Positions 27,101 through 42,100 of a DNA stretch of 64,000 nucleotides are shown one piece after another. Position 1 is the first letter of the stretch. Each line of letters starts with the position of its first letter. Source of the DNA: Gymnogyps californianus (Eukaryota > Chordata > Aves > Accipitriformes > Cathartidae); the NCBI RefSeq assembly GCF_018139145.2, contig NC_059473.1, forward strand, positions 62,850,707-62,914,706. Reading direction: 5' to 3'. Position numbers and translations under genes: made by a program. The notes below the pieces were generated by a model. The model worked only from the letters and a program-made list of their open reading frames with translations, had not been told where the DNA came from and searched no databases.

Positions 27101-30100
27101 GGGAAGAGCTATAAGCCGAGGAAGAAGAGCTTCAAGGGACTGGATAAACAGCCGTGCACTGTGCTGGTCCGCTTCTTGGTTTTTCAGCAATTTCAGAGAG
27201 AGAGCAGCAGTACGTAAGGACTTGTGACCTGGACAATCCCGTGGTGTCTGCTCCTCGTCAGCCAGGGAGCAATTGTCAGAGCCTATGTCTGAGACATCTG
27301 ATCTGCCCGAGTCCTTCTCTGCTGCCATGGAATACTGATCGCATGAATCAAACTCAGTCCTAGAAATGTCCTGGTCATCTACACTGAAGTTACTTTCACT
27401 GTATCTGGATCCATAGGACCGGGTCTTGCAATCAACTGATAAGAAGTTAGTTATATCTGGATAGACTATGGTGTGGCTTCTCTGAACAACATCTGGCTGG
27501 TCGATGGTTTCTGACTCTGGTTCTCTATAATGAATCTCTTTGCTTTCATGTGCAGCTGGAGATGGTAGTGAGTTTTTTTGACTTTCTGGATTATCCTCTG
27601 GAGTTGTCTGTCCCATATCCCCTTCCAAAGTGGTCTGACCAGTGTCTGTGGTAACACTAATGCTAATATCAGGACTCTTCTCATTTCCCGATTCCCAGGC
27701 AGGATTTTCTGAGGACAGGATGCGCCTCTGCCACCTAAAGTCGGCATCATTGATCTCCATGGAGTCCCTGCTCGTCTCGGTCCCATCCTTCAATTCTTCT
27801 AAGCGCCGAAGCAGCAGCTGGACCTGCTCTTCACTAAGACCCCTGCCTTGGCTCAGCTCATCTAGTGCTCCAAGCAGGGCAAAGACGCAGGACACTGAAG
27901 CGTAACATGCTTCAATACCACCTTTGATGCATGCTTCTGTCATCCCGTCCATGATACTACAATTAAAACAGAGTTTATTTAAGTGATACAACACATACAG
28001 TGAACACGTCACTATCATCCAACACCATCCCTCCACAACCAGGAAAAAAAGAAGTGCAATTATCCTGTAAGACTACTCCTGAGAAAGACAACTAGTATTA
28101 GAACAAATTATTAGGTCTCCCATGTGGCCATGGCCATTCTGTAAAGGGAGTACCAACCAGGGAAACGGTTACCGTGCATTTGTACCAGCGTGCATTTGTA
28201 CCAGCATGCACAGCTTGTTTTCCCTTACAGACAAGCACTTACACTGAAAAAAAAACCTCAACACCCAACTGAAGCTAAGTTTAAAGCCATCTGTGTCCTG
28301 AAAATGATCTTATCTAGAAGATATGATCTTTATAAGAACTGAGAATCCTTCTTGCTCAATCTGACAATGTTTAGATTTTCAATTACCTCCTTTGACTTCA
28401 TCTTGGAAATGTACCTCTAAATAAGCACACAGTTATTTCATTGCAAGGTTAGGGACCCAAACCCAAGAATTTCCAGCTGCAAACCAACATATCTGGGTAT
28501 TTTGGCAAACTCCACAATGTAGTTATTTATGCCTTTACAAACAGGCCAGACTGACGACGAACCAGTAAGCGCTTTTACCCTTCTTCCATTTTCACAGCTT
28601 ATTTAACCAGGGAGATACTCTGGTTCATAGTTGGGTATGCTTCTGAAGGTACAACTGTTTAAGTGTCCTGTGTGCACAGGTTTAAGAGAGAAGAGGCTAA
28701 AGGAGGAAACAAAACGTACAGCTTGAGAAGATCCAGGTGGGACTTCCTTTTAGAAATAGACCTCTTCCTGGATTCTGACTCAGTAGAGCAGGGCCCTGCC
28801 AAATCACAAAGCTGCCGAGGACTGCCAAGTATCTGAGAGGAAAGGAAACAGAAGTTACTAGAGGATTATCTAAGCATTATTTAAATACAATAAATGAGTC
28901 ATAGTTCTATCAAGCCCTGGAACCCAAGGTAGCAGTATTGTAATTACTCACAGCAAAGGAAAACAGTACTGAAGTTATACTTACTAAAGCTACCTTTCCC
29001 CTTTTTAAAGGCAGAAAAGCAGATAGGGAAGAGCAGAATATTCAACAAGAATCACATATAGAATGTTCTCCAGTGCTTTACATTTTTGACTGAGGACGTT
29101 TCAACTGATACTGCACACAAGATAATCTTTATGCCTAAATATAGAGCAAGTATCTTGCATTACATTACATACCAAAGGGAGCCTTTCTCTTCAGTCACCC
29201 AGTTACAAAATGATAGAGTCATGCAAAGATAGGCAAAGTGATTCCTTCTGACTCAACCTGCTGGGTGGCGTCCTGTTAATGTCCACCAGGAAATACAAGG
29301 AGAAGGCTTTACAAACTGTCCCGGTTTTGGCTAGGAGAGAGTTAATTTTCTTCCTAGTAGCTGGTATAGTGCTGTGTTTTGGATTTAGTAGGAAAATAAT
29401 GTTGATAACACACTGATGTTTTTAGTTGTTGCTAAGTAGTGTTTATACTAAGGCAAGGATTTTTCAGCTTCTCATGCCCAGCCAGCAAGAAGGCTGGAAG
29501 GGCACAAGAAGCTGGGAGGGGACACAGCCAGGACAGCTGACCCAAACTGGCCAAAGGGATATTCCATACCATATGACACCACGCCCAGTATATAAACCAG
29601 GGGGAGTTGGCTGGGAGGGGCGGATCGTTGCTCGGAAACTAACTGGGCATCGGTCGACAAGTGGTGAGCAATTGCATTGTGCATCACTTGTTTTGTATAG
29701 TCCAATTCTTTTAGTATTATTATTATCATTATTTTTTTTTTCTTCCTTTCTGTCCTAGTAAACTGTCTTCATCTCAACCCATGAGGGTTTTTTTTTTTTT
29801 CAGTTCTCTCCCCCATCCCACTGGGTGGGGGGAGTGAGCGAGTGGCTGTGTGATGCTTAGTTGCCGGCTGGGGTTAAACCACAACACAAACAAGCCCATA
29901 TTAATAAGCAGAAAGAGGCAACAGATATGTCCTGCAGGAAACAATATTAGACTGAGCTTTTCCTAAAACTTCAATTGTCATCTTGCTATTGTTTAAAATT
30001 AGAGGAAGACAAGTGCCAGGGTGACCACCAGTTCAGACAACAACCCAGTGGGTGGCTGTGTGGTGTTAGGAGAGATCTTCAGACACAGAACAGCCTAGGT

Positions 30101-33100
30101 ATGTACAAGCTAGAACAAAAATCCTCTAAGAGAGACCACTGTTCCTAAAAATTACTAAGTTGCCTTGTGTTTCACAACATGAGAAGCTGCACATGTGAAA
30201 TGGAAGAGCCCATGCTCAAAGAAGTCTCACAATGCACCAGTTCTAGTGCTGTCAGAGGCACTAGGCAAGAGGCCAGAACGGACTGGTCTTGACATGGCCA
30301 CTTAAGACATTGGCAGCTTCCTTGTGGCTATTCTAATAAAGCTCAAGGAAACTGTATTTCAAAAACCTGGCATGTAATCAAAGAATATATTCACCTTAAT
30401 GCCTGGAATACTACACTGTGAGGACGAATGTCTCCTTCTAGCAAGAGCAGAGAGTGAGGAAAGATGCCAAAGAAGTTGAGAACTGGATCACTATAGTGTA
30501 TCTCACCCAAAAGAGCAGTCATGACTCAGTGATTAAGATCTGCTCCATGCAGTACCACAGCACGAACACTGATGGAGATGCCATAGCAGCTTGCGTTATG
30601 GAGACAAATACAGCTATTACGACTTTGTAAAACTAAAAATATTTGTCAGAGTGGCTTTGATATAACAGCTGTGCTCAGAAAGGGCGATTTCAACATCCCT
30701 AGTGCTAAGGTATGGAATGGACTGGTATGCACGTATCAGCAACATTTACTGTTAAATAAACATTTTGCTTTACATGCCTGGATTTGCACATGTGATTATC
30801 CTACCTCTTTCATAATTTTGATGGCTTCTACTCGGTGCTGAGGTGGTGGGTAAAGCAATATCCGGTGATAGAGAGACTGCAGCACAGGCTTCATGGATTC
30901 CACTGACCCCACCAGTCGAACCAGTTCTGCTGCAATATAATATATGGTCCGTGCAACAGGCCCACTAAGGGCAGGTGCTGTGGAGGAACAACCTGAACCC
31001 CGGCCATGATCAGAGATGCCTGAGGAAGGTGAATCAGCCTCAAGGCAGATGTTACTGTGGGCAGAGGTGATAGTTTTGTCATGGATTGGATTTCCCAGGA
31101 TTACTACTAGGGCTGGACACAGTTGCTTCCTGAGAAAGAGAAAAGCAGCAGATGGTAACTGGAAAAAAAATAATCTCACAGGAATGGATTGAAAATAGCC
31201 CATGGATAAATGAGATACACACTCTTGTTTTAATAATCAGTCAACAGCAGTGGTTAGATAGAATAAGAAATTACACCAGGCTTTTTTCATCTGCTAAGCA
31301 TCAGCATGCTAGTACATATGGAAATACTTTTGGGTGCTTTATAAGCATGGTACTGATTTTGCAAGTTCATGTTGCTGCACAGTGCTGTCCTTTACAGGAT
31401 AGCATGCCTGCCTCTTTCATTGGCTGCAACCTATCCCAAGGTAGAAATTCTAGGTTTCTACTGCTAAGTGTTTCTTCTTCAGTCCAACTTGGGAGCTTTA
31501 AAAAAACCTGACCAAACAAAAACCAATCTATGGTAACTAGAAGGCCTGATGTTCCACCACTGAACTGCACATGCATGTATTTTAGTAAGCACCCTTAGTT
31601 GTGAGCCCCTATTTTGCTGGCTTTTGAGAACATAATTAAAGCCCTCTACAGTAACTCAAAGTGTGCATTGTAACTTCTCATATGCCACTATACGCTAAAA
31701 ACACCATCCTTCCTTCAACTGCCTTTCTGCATGCACACTCAAGTTGAGTGATGCCACACCAGCAGATCACTCTTCTGTGGAACCAGAGCCAAAACCAACT
31801 CAGCACTTTGCTCCATTAGCTGTTATTTCAGCTTTGCACTCACGCACTTGACGTTTCACTTCAGTCTGCAAGACCCTAATTTAAAAAGCCAAGTGCTGCA
31901 TGAGAATGCAGTCCCAAACCTGATTTTCACCCACATGCCTCAGAGGTTCAATCTGGCACCTAGAGCAAGCACCCAATGACAAGTAATGATTCAGCATAAA
32001 AAGTAACACATCCTCATAGGCAAGTACATTTTATTTTTCTCAAGATTTTTATGCAGTCCAGAACTTTCATTGCTTCTCTTAACATGCTTGCTAAAACAGC
32101 TCGGCTTCCTGAAGTCACAGAAAGAAAAACAGCTTTTAATCAGACATCAGATAATGACTTTGAGTCTGCTTATTCTATTTCTTTCTTCAATCAGGTACAC
32201 TTCAAAACATATCAATTCACTGCTTAAGAAACATGCCTGCCTTGAGGCAGGTGTAATCACAGGTTGCAACAGCAACATATTCCCCACACATCTTAGTCCC
32301 ATCAAAGTGCTTCTGTATCAAACTATGGAGAACACTGGCAGAAGTACACAGAGCTAAATCTTCTCTGTCTGCTCCCTTCTTTATCTTCTGTTGAAAACTG
32401 ACTACGAAGTGCCAGCCATAGAGAAAGTTGTGTGGATGTAGGCAACAGCTCCTTAAAGAACAAAGACAGCTATCAGTTTGGTTCACATCTTCACTAGACA
32501 GCTAATAGATTAGTGTGTACTTATACTGCTATATGTTCAAAATTATGTTTGCAGTTTAAACTGTTTCATGTCTTCCTAGTGTGGCGGGCTTTTTTTTCCC
32601 ACTTCATCTTAAGCATGTAGCTGGAGGATGCATATTCCTTGGCAGCAATGCAGGTTAAGAAGTTCTGCCCCTGATGGCTTGCCCTCATAATTTACAGTTA
32701 CAAACACCTGTAGATTTGCAGTGTAAACTGGATCATCAAAATGATGTAAATTTAAAATAAAACAGGAAGTGTTTTCTTTTAATCGAGATCATTTTAGTGA
32801 CCTTGCTTATAGGATGGCCCCACAGTCAGTCACATAAACATAAACAAAGGGTTGGGTGAAATTCAAGGGCAGAAACTTCTGAAATGGGTTTGCCATGAAA
32901 GAGAGAATTCTGTTCTTACATTAGAGCTCCCAGAGGCCTCAGCATAGGGTCCCTGTGCAACACTGCCAAGTGTTATCAACCTGAAGACCTCACAGTCTAG
33001 CAGCCACTGATTTTCCTGGGACAGCAAGGGAAGTTATGGATGCCTCTACATGTTGCATCCTTAGAATTGGGCCCAAGTCAAACACTCCCATTTCAAAAAT

Positions 33101-36100
33101 TACAGGCTAAAAGCACAAGAAACATATTTACCGTTAACAGTCACGTATATCTTTTCTTAACACTATCACCTGCCAACGTCACAGGATGGGCATGGACTGC
33201 AAGGAACTGCATATTAGTTACCTTCTTGCTTTATTACTATGACTCAATTATCCATATGCTATAAAAAAAGGTACTATCGCAAACAAAAAGAGGGAAAAGG
33301 ATTATTTCAGGTGCTCCGAGGTGATGGTATCAAACAATTTAGAGGTAGATGTGAACACTAAAGCTGTCAAGCCTTTCTGGTGAAGTGTATTAAAAAGAGG
33401 ATTTCTTGATAAAGTGGAAGCACCACGAAGACCATTTAGCCTCAGCCCTTATACAATGCAGGTCATAAGCATTTCTGGTCACCAGCAAACCATCTGACAT
33501 TAATTTTGTGTATCTTCCTGTATTACTGCATCAGATCTCTACAGCACCCTCCTACGGTAAGTAGAGTATTTCTGTGTTTAATGCCACACACGAATCTGAA
33601 CTATTGCAGAAAGCATAAGAGATTTTCTGTTCTGGCTAAATACATTAGACTTCATTACAGTGATAATTCACTACAGGGATTTAATGTGCTAGCTGAGCAT
33701 GAGGTCCTAACCAATCTTCTATGAGGCACAGAAGGAACTGATAGTAGGTTAACAGCAAGCTCTGCTCGCATCTGGAGATTTATTACAGGTTTGTTTGCAT
33801 GGCTGGGAGGAGAAGGTCCTTTTATACTTACAAACTGAGTATTTGCATTAGTCTTCAGATGTACTCACCATATTAGATCAGTGAATCCTTTGTGCTGGTG
33901 CATGCTGGGAGAGGAGCTGTTTAACATGGAAAGGATGCACTCCAAGTAAAGAAGCTGAAGTTGTCGATTGTCACTGGCAAAGAGAAAAGATGCCATTCAT
34001 GTCACATCAAAACAAAGATTATTTAATTTTCTAAAATAACTACATTAGTTCACTTGAAAATTATGCTGCAATTTACAGCACTGATTTATTTTGCTTCTTC
34101 CTATGGATTTACAATGGTGTGATCACCTTTATCATCCCATTTATTTTGTAGTGATCACATGCAGTGATCTGCTACTTTAAAAAAAAAAAAAATCTATGTG
34201 AAAAAAAAGGAAGAAGAAAACAGAAATAATTATCCAAATTCAATCTAAAAACTTGAGGAGGGAGGAACCCTTAAGCGGAGGAAAAGGAGACAACTAGAAG
34301 ATTTTGGACTACTGGATAGTTTCTTCAGGCAATCTGAAGGGCATCTAGGCTGCTCTCTTCTGGTTATTTTTTCTCTTTTCTTGCTGACAACCACAATGGT
34401 CAAAAGTCAATGTCTACAGGCAGAAAGTCGCATGATGACATCGCTACCTTTCAGGGCCTTGCCAGTTACTCTGTCAAAACCATAAACACAAAGTGAGCTT
34501 CATGAGAAAGAAGGTGAAAGATCCTGTCGACACCTGGAATTGATACGCTTGAAACATACAATGTGCTTGTACCTACTCCCAGAATTAGCTGCAGGATTCA
34601 GGAGACAAGCAAGGCTGAGGTCTACCTTACGAAAGGAGCTCTCCATGCCAATTGCACCCACATTCTGGTTTTCACTCCTAAGACGACTAGGATTTAATCA
34701 TTCTTTTTTGGTCTGAGATGAGAGCTGGAGGAATGTATTTTCTGATGTATGATGGTAGGTAAAGGAAGCTGTAAAGAATGGATTTATCTTAACTGAAATT
34801 AAGGAATGAGAAACGTCTGCTCTTCTGTCACTGCCTGAATTCCTTTTGTTCACATAGATGAATTTTCACCCAAGTAGAACAGTACCTGTTTCACATGCCA
34901 TGCAGAAAATAGTGAATCCCAAGGCTCAAAGCTCCATTTCTAACTCTATGCTATGGAGGGTTTAAAACTGCTGGCAGGTTATATATTTTAGAAGTGATAG
35001 CCTTTTCCTCACAACAGTCCAAACCTATCTGGAAAGATGCACACATTCCAGGTACAATTGCCTTCTTGCCCGACAGCTTTTCTTACAATGTGTCTTAATG
35101 CAGATCATCAACAACTTGCAGTTGACACTTGCATGGGCATGCACAGGGCATCCCTGCACTCTTGATTGCTCTGATGCCTCTTACTACGAAATTGTTTTCC
35201 TGCAGGTAAGAAATTAATATTGCATTCCTGCACACCTCAGCATAGCTGGTGTTCATATCACTGCTGCCACAAATTCCAGAGTCACCAAAGTCACCAGTGG
35301 TCCTGAGAAAAAAATTCACCTCCCTGAACTCTTCCTCATCATTCATAGCTGTGCCTCCCTCAAAACCAAATTCTAATAAGCTTGAAATCTAGACGGAGGA
35401 ATTAAAATGATCTTCAGACTAAGAAATTAGAACAGGCAGTATGGCATACTAAAACCTCACTTCACTGACCTGGAGGTTAGAAAGTTAAGTTGCTACCAAC
35501 AAAGTGTTGTGAAGGAGATACCAAAATTGGCCTTGAAAGAAATAAAGGTTTTTCATTCATGGAGTTAGTTCTTTAACAAGCCATCCGAATTGAATTTATG
35601 TTCCTCAGATTCAATCAGAATCCTTTACTATGCTTTGTTCATAAGTAGCGATCCTAACAGTGTAGGTACATAATTACAAGCATGAAGTAAATCATGGCTC
35701 AGTGAGTATTTTTAAGTCCTCTGAATTTCTTATTGTACTTTATCTACAGCATGCCTCAATCTGTTCTAATTCAGTGCAGTTTTATGGGGAGCTGGGATTG
35801 CAGTTAATTTTTTAAAAGACTTTCAGTGATTTCAAGAGATCCTGTCAGGTAGTTTAGTTTTGATATTTCATAACCAGTAATTCAAAGTGATTATCATTTG
35901 GTGGACAATACTTATCAGATGATAGCTGTTTATATAGCTTCACATGTGGGCAAAATTTGATACAAAGAATTAATCTTTCAGCTGGTTTTGCCACTTGCTA
36001 TCGTTAGATATGCACTTTTAAAGATCTCTTCTTATTGTCTTGTAACTATGCACATAACCAAAAAAAAAAAGTTCCTTTAGAAGATTCAGAAACATGCTTT

Positions 36101-39100
36101 TGTTTTCCCAAATGCTGACACTCATTAAATAATGCTAAGTAAGGCACTCTTCCCTTTCAAATCTTGCTGTAATTAGAGAAACTCATGGGAGGAAAGTCTA
36201 TAGAACTGCACACAAAGATGTCTGTGCTGTCTTCGGCTCTGGTAGTTCCTAAGCCATAGGTTTCCTGAAAATGGTAGAGCATATAAAAGGAAGTACCAAT
36301 GCATGCTTGTTCTGTGTATCTCCCATTTCCCAGAGTTCATCACAGGTTACTTTCAGAGACATACAGGCCAACCAAAGAGACAATGTTATGCTACATTTAA
36401 AATAGTTTCAGATTGGCTCTTTCACTACCACTCAGGTGATTTGCAACTGGCAGTAGTAGCAAGTTAAATCTTATTTTACTGGTATAGAAACAATGTTGTC
36501 AAGTGAGCACTTGTTTTTCCCTTAAAACTTTCGAATTATTTCTAGCTTGCTACATTTCTATTTTTTAAATAACTGCTGTATAATGTTTGCATTGATTTTG
36601 GTTGGTTTGTCACCTCTTTAACACTTACGGCTTTTTTTGGCTCATTTCTTAATAGACCATTAGTCGAGCTATGCTAGAATGCCACAGAAAGTAATTTTTA
36701 ACTCATGAGTACGTATTTATTCTTACAATACCGGACAACAAGAGACTCTAGTATTTTAATGCAGTGTAACATCCTATTACTGCCCATAATAACTGCATTT
36801 TAAAAGTTAGGCTCATGCATTTCCAAGTAGGTAGAGTGTATGATATTCCTAAATTTAAGGAATGCTTTGGTAATGCAAATTATTTCAATTGGATAAATGC
36901 TGCCTTTCTAAGAAGGACACATTAATTCCTTCTGCATTTGTTTCTGTTAGGTTTTTCCATGTCTCTCATAATTGTTGTTCCCTCTACAATGGTTGCTTTC
37001 AAGTCAGAAAATAAAACTTCTCCTTTGACAAGTATTTTGCTGCTGTACGGAAGTTGCTTACAGATTAGATTTACTGGAAGCTCTTTAAAGATGAACAGTG
37101 CACAAAGGCAGCAAATTAGCTTCTCATCTCAAGTGAGGATTAAATTAATGCATCATGAACAATATTTCCTCTAATAAACACTTCATTTAAGCACAGTTTT
37201 GCTCCATAATTCCAGAACTACAACAGTACAATCACATGTATCAGTGAAACTCTCAATCTCCAGGTAATAAATTCAAATTGCAAACTGAAATAACTCACTT
37301 TATGACAGCCTGGAGCTTCTCACAGAGCACGGTGAGGACTGATACAACATCATCGCAAAGAGACTCAGCTGAAGTACCTCCAAAAAGGACAAAGATCAGA
37401 GGCATTACATACGTGCAGCTGGATTACAACCTCAATTCACTGCATGGACTTTCAGAGCTGGTCAGAGCTTCTAAACAATGAGCAGGGCTGCCAAAATTCA
37501 TCGAGAAGATGCAGTTGGAAAAGTCCTAGATTGGAAAGTGACCTCCACACAATGAAAATGCAGTAGTATTAAATCTGGAGTGAGCATTAATTGCTTACAT
37601 GCATTTACAGAAGGTTAGCTGAAATCCAATTCACATAATAAAATAAGTACACAAATAAATAATAAAAAAGGACCGGCTCCAGTACTTCTACATGGCAGCT
37701 AAAATTTCTGTATCTCTCCTCGCAGTTTATCTCTGCTACACAGCTTCTGATGTCTGATCAGGTTTTGATCTTAAAAGAGGATGCCTGTGCACTTCAAAGA
37801 TTTTAGCCTCCAACCACACAAGTTCTCCTACAGAAATCCAGTCAGAAGGTCAAAAGCAGGGATTATTTTTACCTATCAGGGAAGATGTTGGAAGTTAAGC
37901 CAGAAGGGAGCAGAAAAAAATTCTCTTGTAAAATAACCATTTGGCAAGTGCGAACAGACCTTCGCTAGTGATGCGCTTTCAAAAGCTGCCATTATATAAA
38001 CCACGTCTCTGGCCTGAAATACAATAACTCAATCATTTCCAGATTCCATGTCCTACTCCATGAATCTGCTTCAATTTAGGAAGTAAAGCCACTTACTAAA
38101 ACTTTCGCCGGAGCACTGAAACTCCTTAATGACAGAAGTTAGCACCTTGAAACAATCATTTATTACTATGTTGAGTGCAATGCTGTTACCATGGTCCAAA
38201 TGAAGACATGACTGAAAATATCAGGAGCTAACAGGGCTGTCTCAGTTCTCACCACAGGTAACACAGAGAGCATCAAGCTATGGAGAAGGTAAGAAATCCT
38301 GAAGATGCAATTCCTGTGACATCAAACAGTACTGTACTGACGAAAGGAAAGTGAAGAATAAAAAAGCCGGATTGGAAGGAGTCACTAAAAAAGTGTTACA
38401 AATACCTTGACTCTTGAATTTCTGCAAGGCGTCATGGTTTTCAATTGTCTGTTGAGGAAAGACAAAGGTGGTGTAATTCGTGCAAGGGGCAGAAAACCAC
38501 TGTAGAAGCAATACTTTAACAGTAGAGCTTTCCTAACAAATCCATGTTCTTTATCTGTTTTGGGTTTTTTGTTTGTTAGTTTTTTAAGTGAAGCCTTTGC
38601 AAAACATTTTCAAAAATTCCTTAAGATCTGTTTTAACAGTCATTTAGATTTAAGGAACTCATATCTCATTGAGCTGAACTAGGATTTGTAAATCCTTAAG
38701 GGATTTCCTACAACTAAAACAACTCAGTAATAACTAGGCATGTAAGTCGCATTGAAAATAACTGAGAGGAAAGCATAGTCTAGATTTCACAAAGTACTTA
38801 GAAACCAAAATCCGTTGAGTATTAGAGGGTTTATCACATTGTCATCGTTAATGTTACAGTGCAAACACAATCAATGGCAGTCAGGAAATGGAAACGACCT
38901 CTTACATCACTTGGTTCATCTGCAGTATAGGATTCTTCCTATCAGTGCACAAAGGGGTCAAGCCAAATTCTTCTCTCAAGCATCAACAACAAACTGCCAG
39001 GAACTAAATGCAACTCTCATACGCTTTCACCTACTCCTCAGCTAAGAACAGAACTAACAAAATTCAGCTTTCAGACCCAAACTGAAATTTCAAAATACTG

Positions 39101-42100
39101 GGGGTTTTGCGGGTTTTTTTTGGTTTGTTGTTTTGGTTTTGCTTTGTTTTTTGTTACTGTTTTGGCTAGTAAAATGAACCTACTTAGCACAGACAGAAGA
39201 TAAGTTTAAGTAAACCGATTAATTCTGTTCTGCATTTGCTCATTAGGATAAAAGTAATCTAGTCTACTATTCCAAAATAGAAGTGACCATCTTAATCCAA
39301 AACAGATGTAAGGAAAATAATCTGTACAACTACAGTCCTTAAAATTTCCTAATAAATAGAAATTTACTTTTACAAATAGTACTTTTTTGATAAGATGATA
39401 ATATACAAAGCAGCACAAACGAATGTAAGAAGCCAATGTAATTTCACATGTGCCCAGAACATTTACAGTTTTGCTGACAATGTGCTGGGATTTCATTCAA
39501 ACAGCTCTCATGGATTTTAAGAATGCAATAAATAGAATTTATTTTTTTGCTAACAACCAAGCAAAGAATTTCATGAGATTAAATTATCTTCTATAAAAAA
39601 GTAAAACAAAAACTGCAATTACACTTCCCTTAGTTGAGAAATTTTTTTTGTTTATGTAAATATTTGTCATGCAAAAACTTTTGGCAAAAGGATTTCAATG
39701 AACCTTAGGAAAACAAGCAAACAAAATAAAGAATGGAAAAGGAAAAGGCCAAGGCAGCCTGACATCAGAACAAAGCCTCTTTTGTTTAATGGAAGGAGAA
39801 AAAAAAACCAAAACAGCCAAGTAGAGCTGACAATGTGAGAGCTGTGTTTCCGATAGACTGCTCTGAGGCAGGCGCAGAGTCAGAGCCCAAAAAAAGCTTT
39901 TAAACAGGATTAATTGTGGAAGTGTCAAATAAAAGCCATAAGGCACAACAAGCCAGTACAATACACTGCATTCAGAGAAACAAAAAGGTACGCAGCCATG
40001 GACATGGAACCATTTGTTGATGCCAGAAGGCTCACCATGTTTTCTTGCTTTTGTCGTAACTGTAAAGTCAAGTCACTCAACATTTGGCTGAGGGTTGCCC
40101 GCACAGCGGTGTTAATGCTCCGCTGGTGACAGCTAGATACATAAGTCTCAATGCAAACCTGATGAGGAAACAAGATAGCAGCACATAGATATGAACTGTA
40201 ACTTACCAGTAACACATTTTAGGAGGATACCAAGGTCTCTCGCATGCAGATAGTCAGCCTTCATTACTATTTCATATTGCTCTATTAGTACATTAGAAGT
40301 TTTCAGCAATATGGAAAACTGAGTAAGTAGCATCTAGAAGCAGCATGCAATTAATCAGTCCCACAGCTGCAGGAATGGTAGGGCAAAATTGGCGAAGTCT
40401 CCTGTCAAACCCAAGTGATTTTGGCACTTGCCTTGCTCTGTAGATAATTCACTAAATGCTGCTTTGATTGTTCGTTTGTAGATACTTATTTGTAAGTATC
40501 ACTCTGCAAGTCTGTATCTGCAATGTAAATACCCTCCAATTCTTTAAGGTTGTTGCTTCTGCTGCACAGGTATTTGCCATTTTTCTACAATTAATTATTA
40601 CATACTGCAGCATATCTGAAAGCCTTTGAAGGCCTTTCCTAATACAGAAAATACAATAGCGCTTTACCATAAATAACACAAATGATTGCCTTTTAATAAC
40701 TGGCAATCAAGCCAAGGGCTCCTCGGCTCAGAGATCCCACGGGAGCCAAGGCAGCAATGGAAGAACACTGATGGATCATCCAGTTCCCAGCTCCATGCCC
40801 AGCTGCTGGCAGTTTTTTCACACTGTGCTGTGACCAGAATTATGTGTGACTTTTGTCCCAGATGATGTCACACAAATAGTTGCCAAAGCATAACAAAGCT
40901 AGGATCCTGGGGACAGCACACTGCAAAATGCAGTTTGTATCCTTGATCAGATTTTCTGTGGGAGGTGTTGGTCTCTGTAAGAGCTCCTGTAACTGTAGTA
41001 ACCACTGTAACTACTGCACAGTAACTACTAAGTGGATAACAGTCTTGATGGAGCTGAGTGGGTTTGCGACAGAACTGTACAATACAGCCTTCTCAGACTG
41101 TGATCCAAAGGAGCAGTTTTGGTCCTTTGGCCTACACTGAGCTTTATCATTAACAATGACCGTAAAAAAAAAAAAAAAAAAAAAAAAAGAAAAAAAAAGA
41201 AAAAAGGTAAATGACTGTTCACATACTTTTCAGTCTTTGTGTTTTTATACTGCCATCGTTCGGATATATAGCTAGTGAGAAGAACCATGAATATAGATTA
41301 AACTAGCTGTGAAAAAAAAAAATTAAAAATATAAAGATATAGTATAAATGGTATGCATGAGGAGTATACATAAATGCATCTGGTGTATGTTCTTGAATGA
41401 GGAGGATATTATATGACATAAAGCCATTTTTATAGTTCCCTAACGAGGATGAGTTTTTAAGAGGGAAAAATTAAAGTGATCTGATTCCATAGGCTAATCA
41501 GCATTGACATGGGCACACAGACAAGACTCTTGATTGTTTCTAACTCCTACTGAAATGAAACCAAGCTATTCCACTGACTAAGAAAGAAAGGCTGTGGGCT
41601 CGAGGCTATAAAGTTTAAGATGAACACGTTGCTGGCACACTTCTGCTTCTGTTAGAGTGGAGTGGAAAACAATATAGGTATCTTCCTAAAACCCTCTTGA
41701 CGTCCTCACTTTGGGCTACCTCACATCTCAACATTTCAATAAAGCCACAAGCACAAGAAAACATGACTGACTTTCTTGGATACAAACTATATCTTAAGTA
41801 GGTGATCTAAGACATCACACATGGAAGCTATTTAATTATGGCTCTTGCTGTATTTTCCCTTATTTCCCAACTACATTGAAAGATAGCATTCCAGAGCTTT
41901 TCAAGTGTATGTCTATCGCTCATTGTCTCATGCTAGAAACACTATGCAAATGACAAACTGACTATCTCCTTTGACAATACACTAGAACAGGTGACAGTTG
42001 TATGAACTTGCAGGATATAAGGGACTGAATTGACAGCATATCGCATTCTTGTTGCCCTTTTTCAAGATTCCAAGATCCCCCCCAAATAAATAAGGGATTT

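Noticed and set aside
26942..28036. Single 364-codon reading frame as a complete gene
   Set aside because: It is the large ARFGEF3 exon with intron read-through at both ends; true exon borders are 27046 and 27956.
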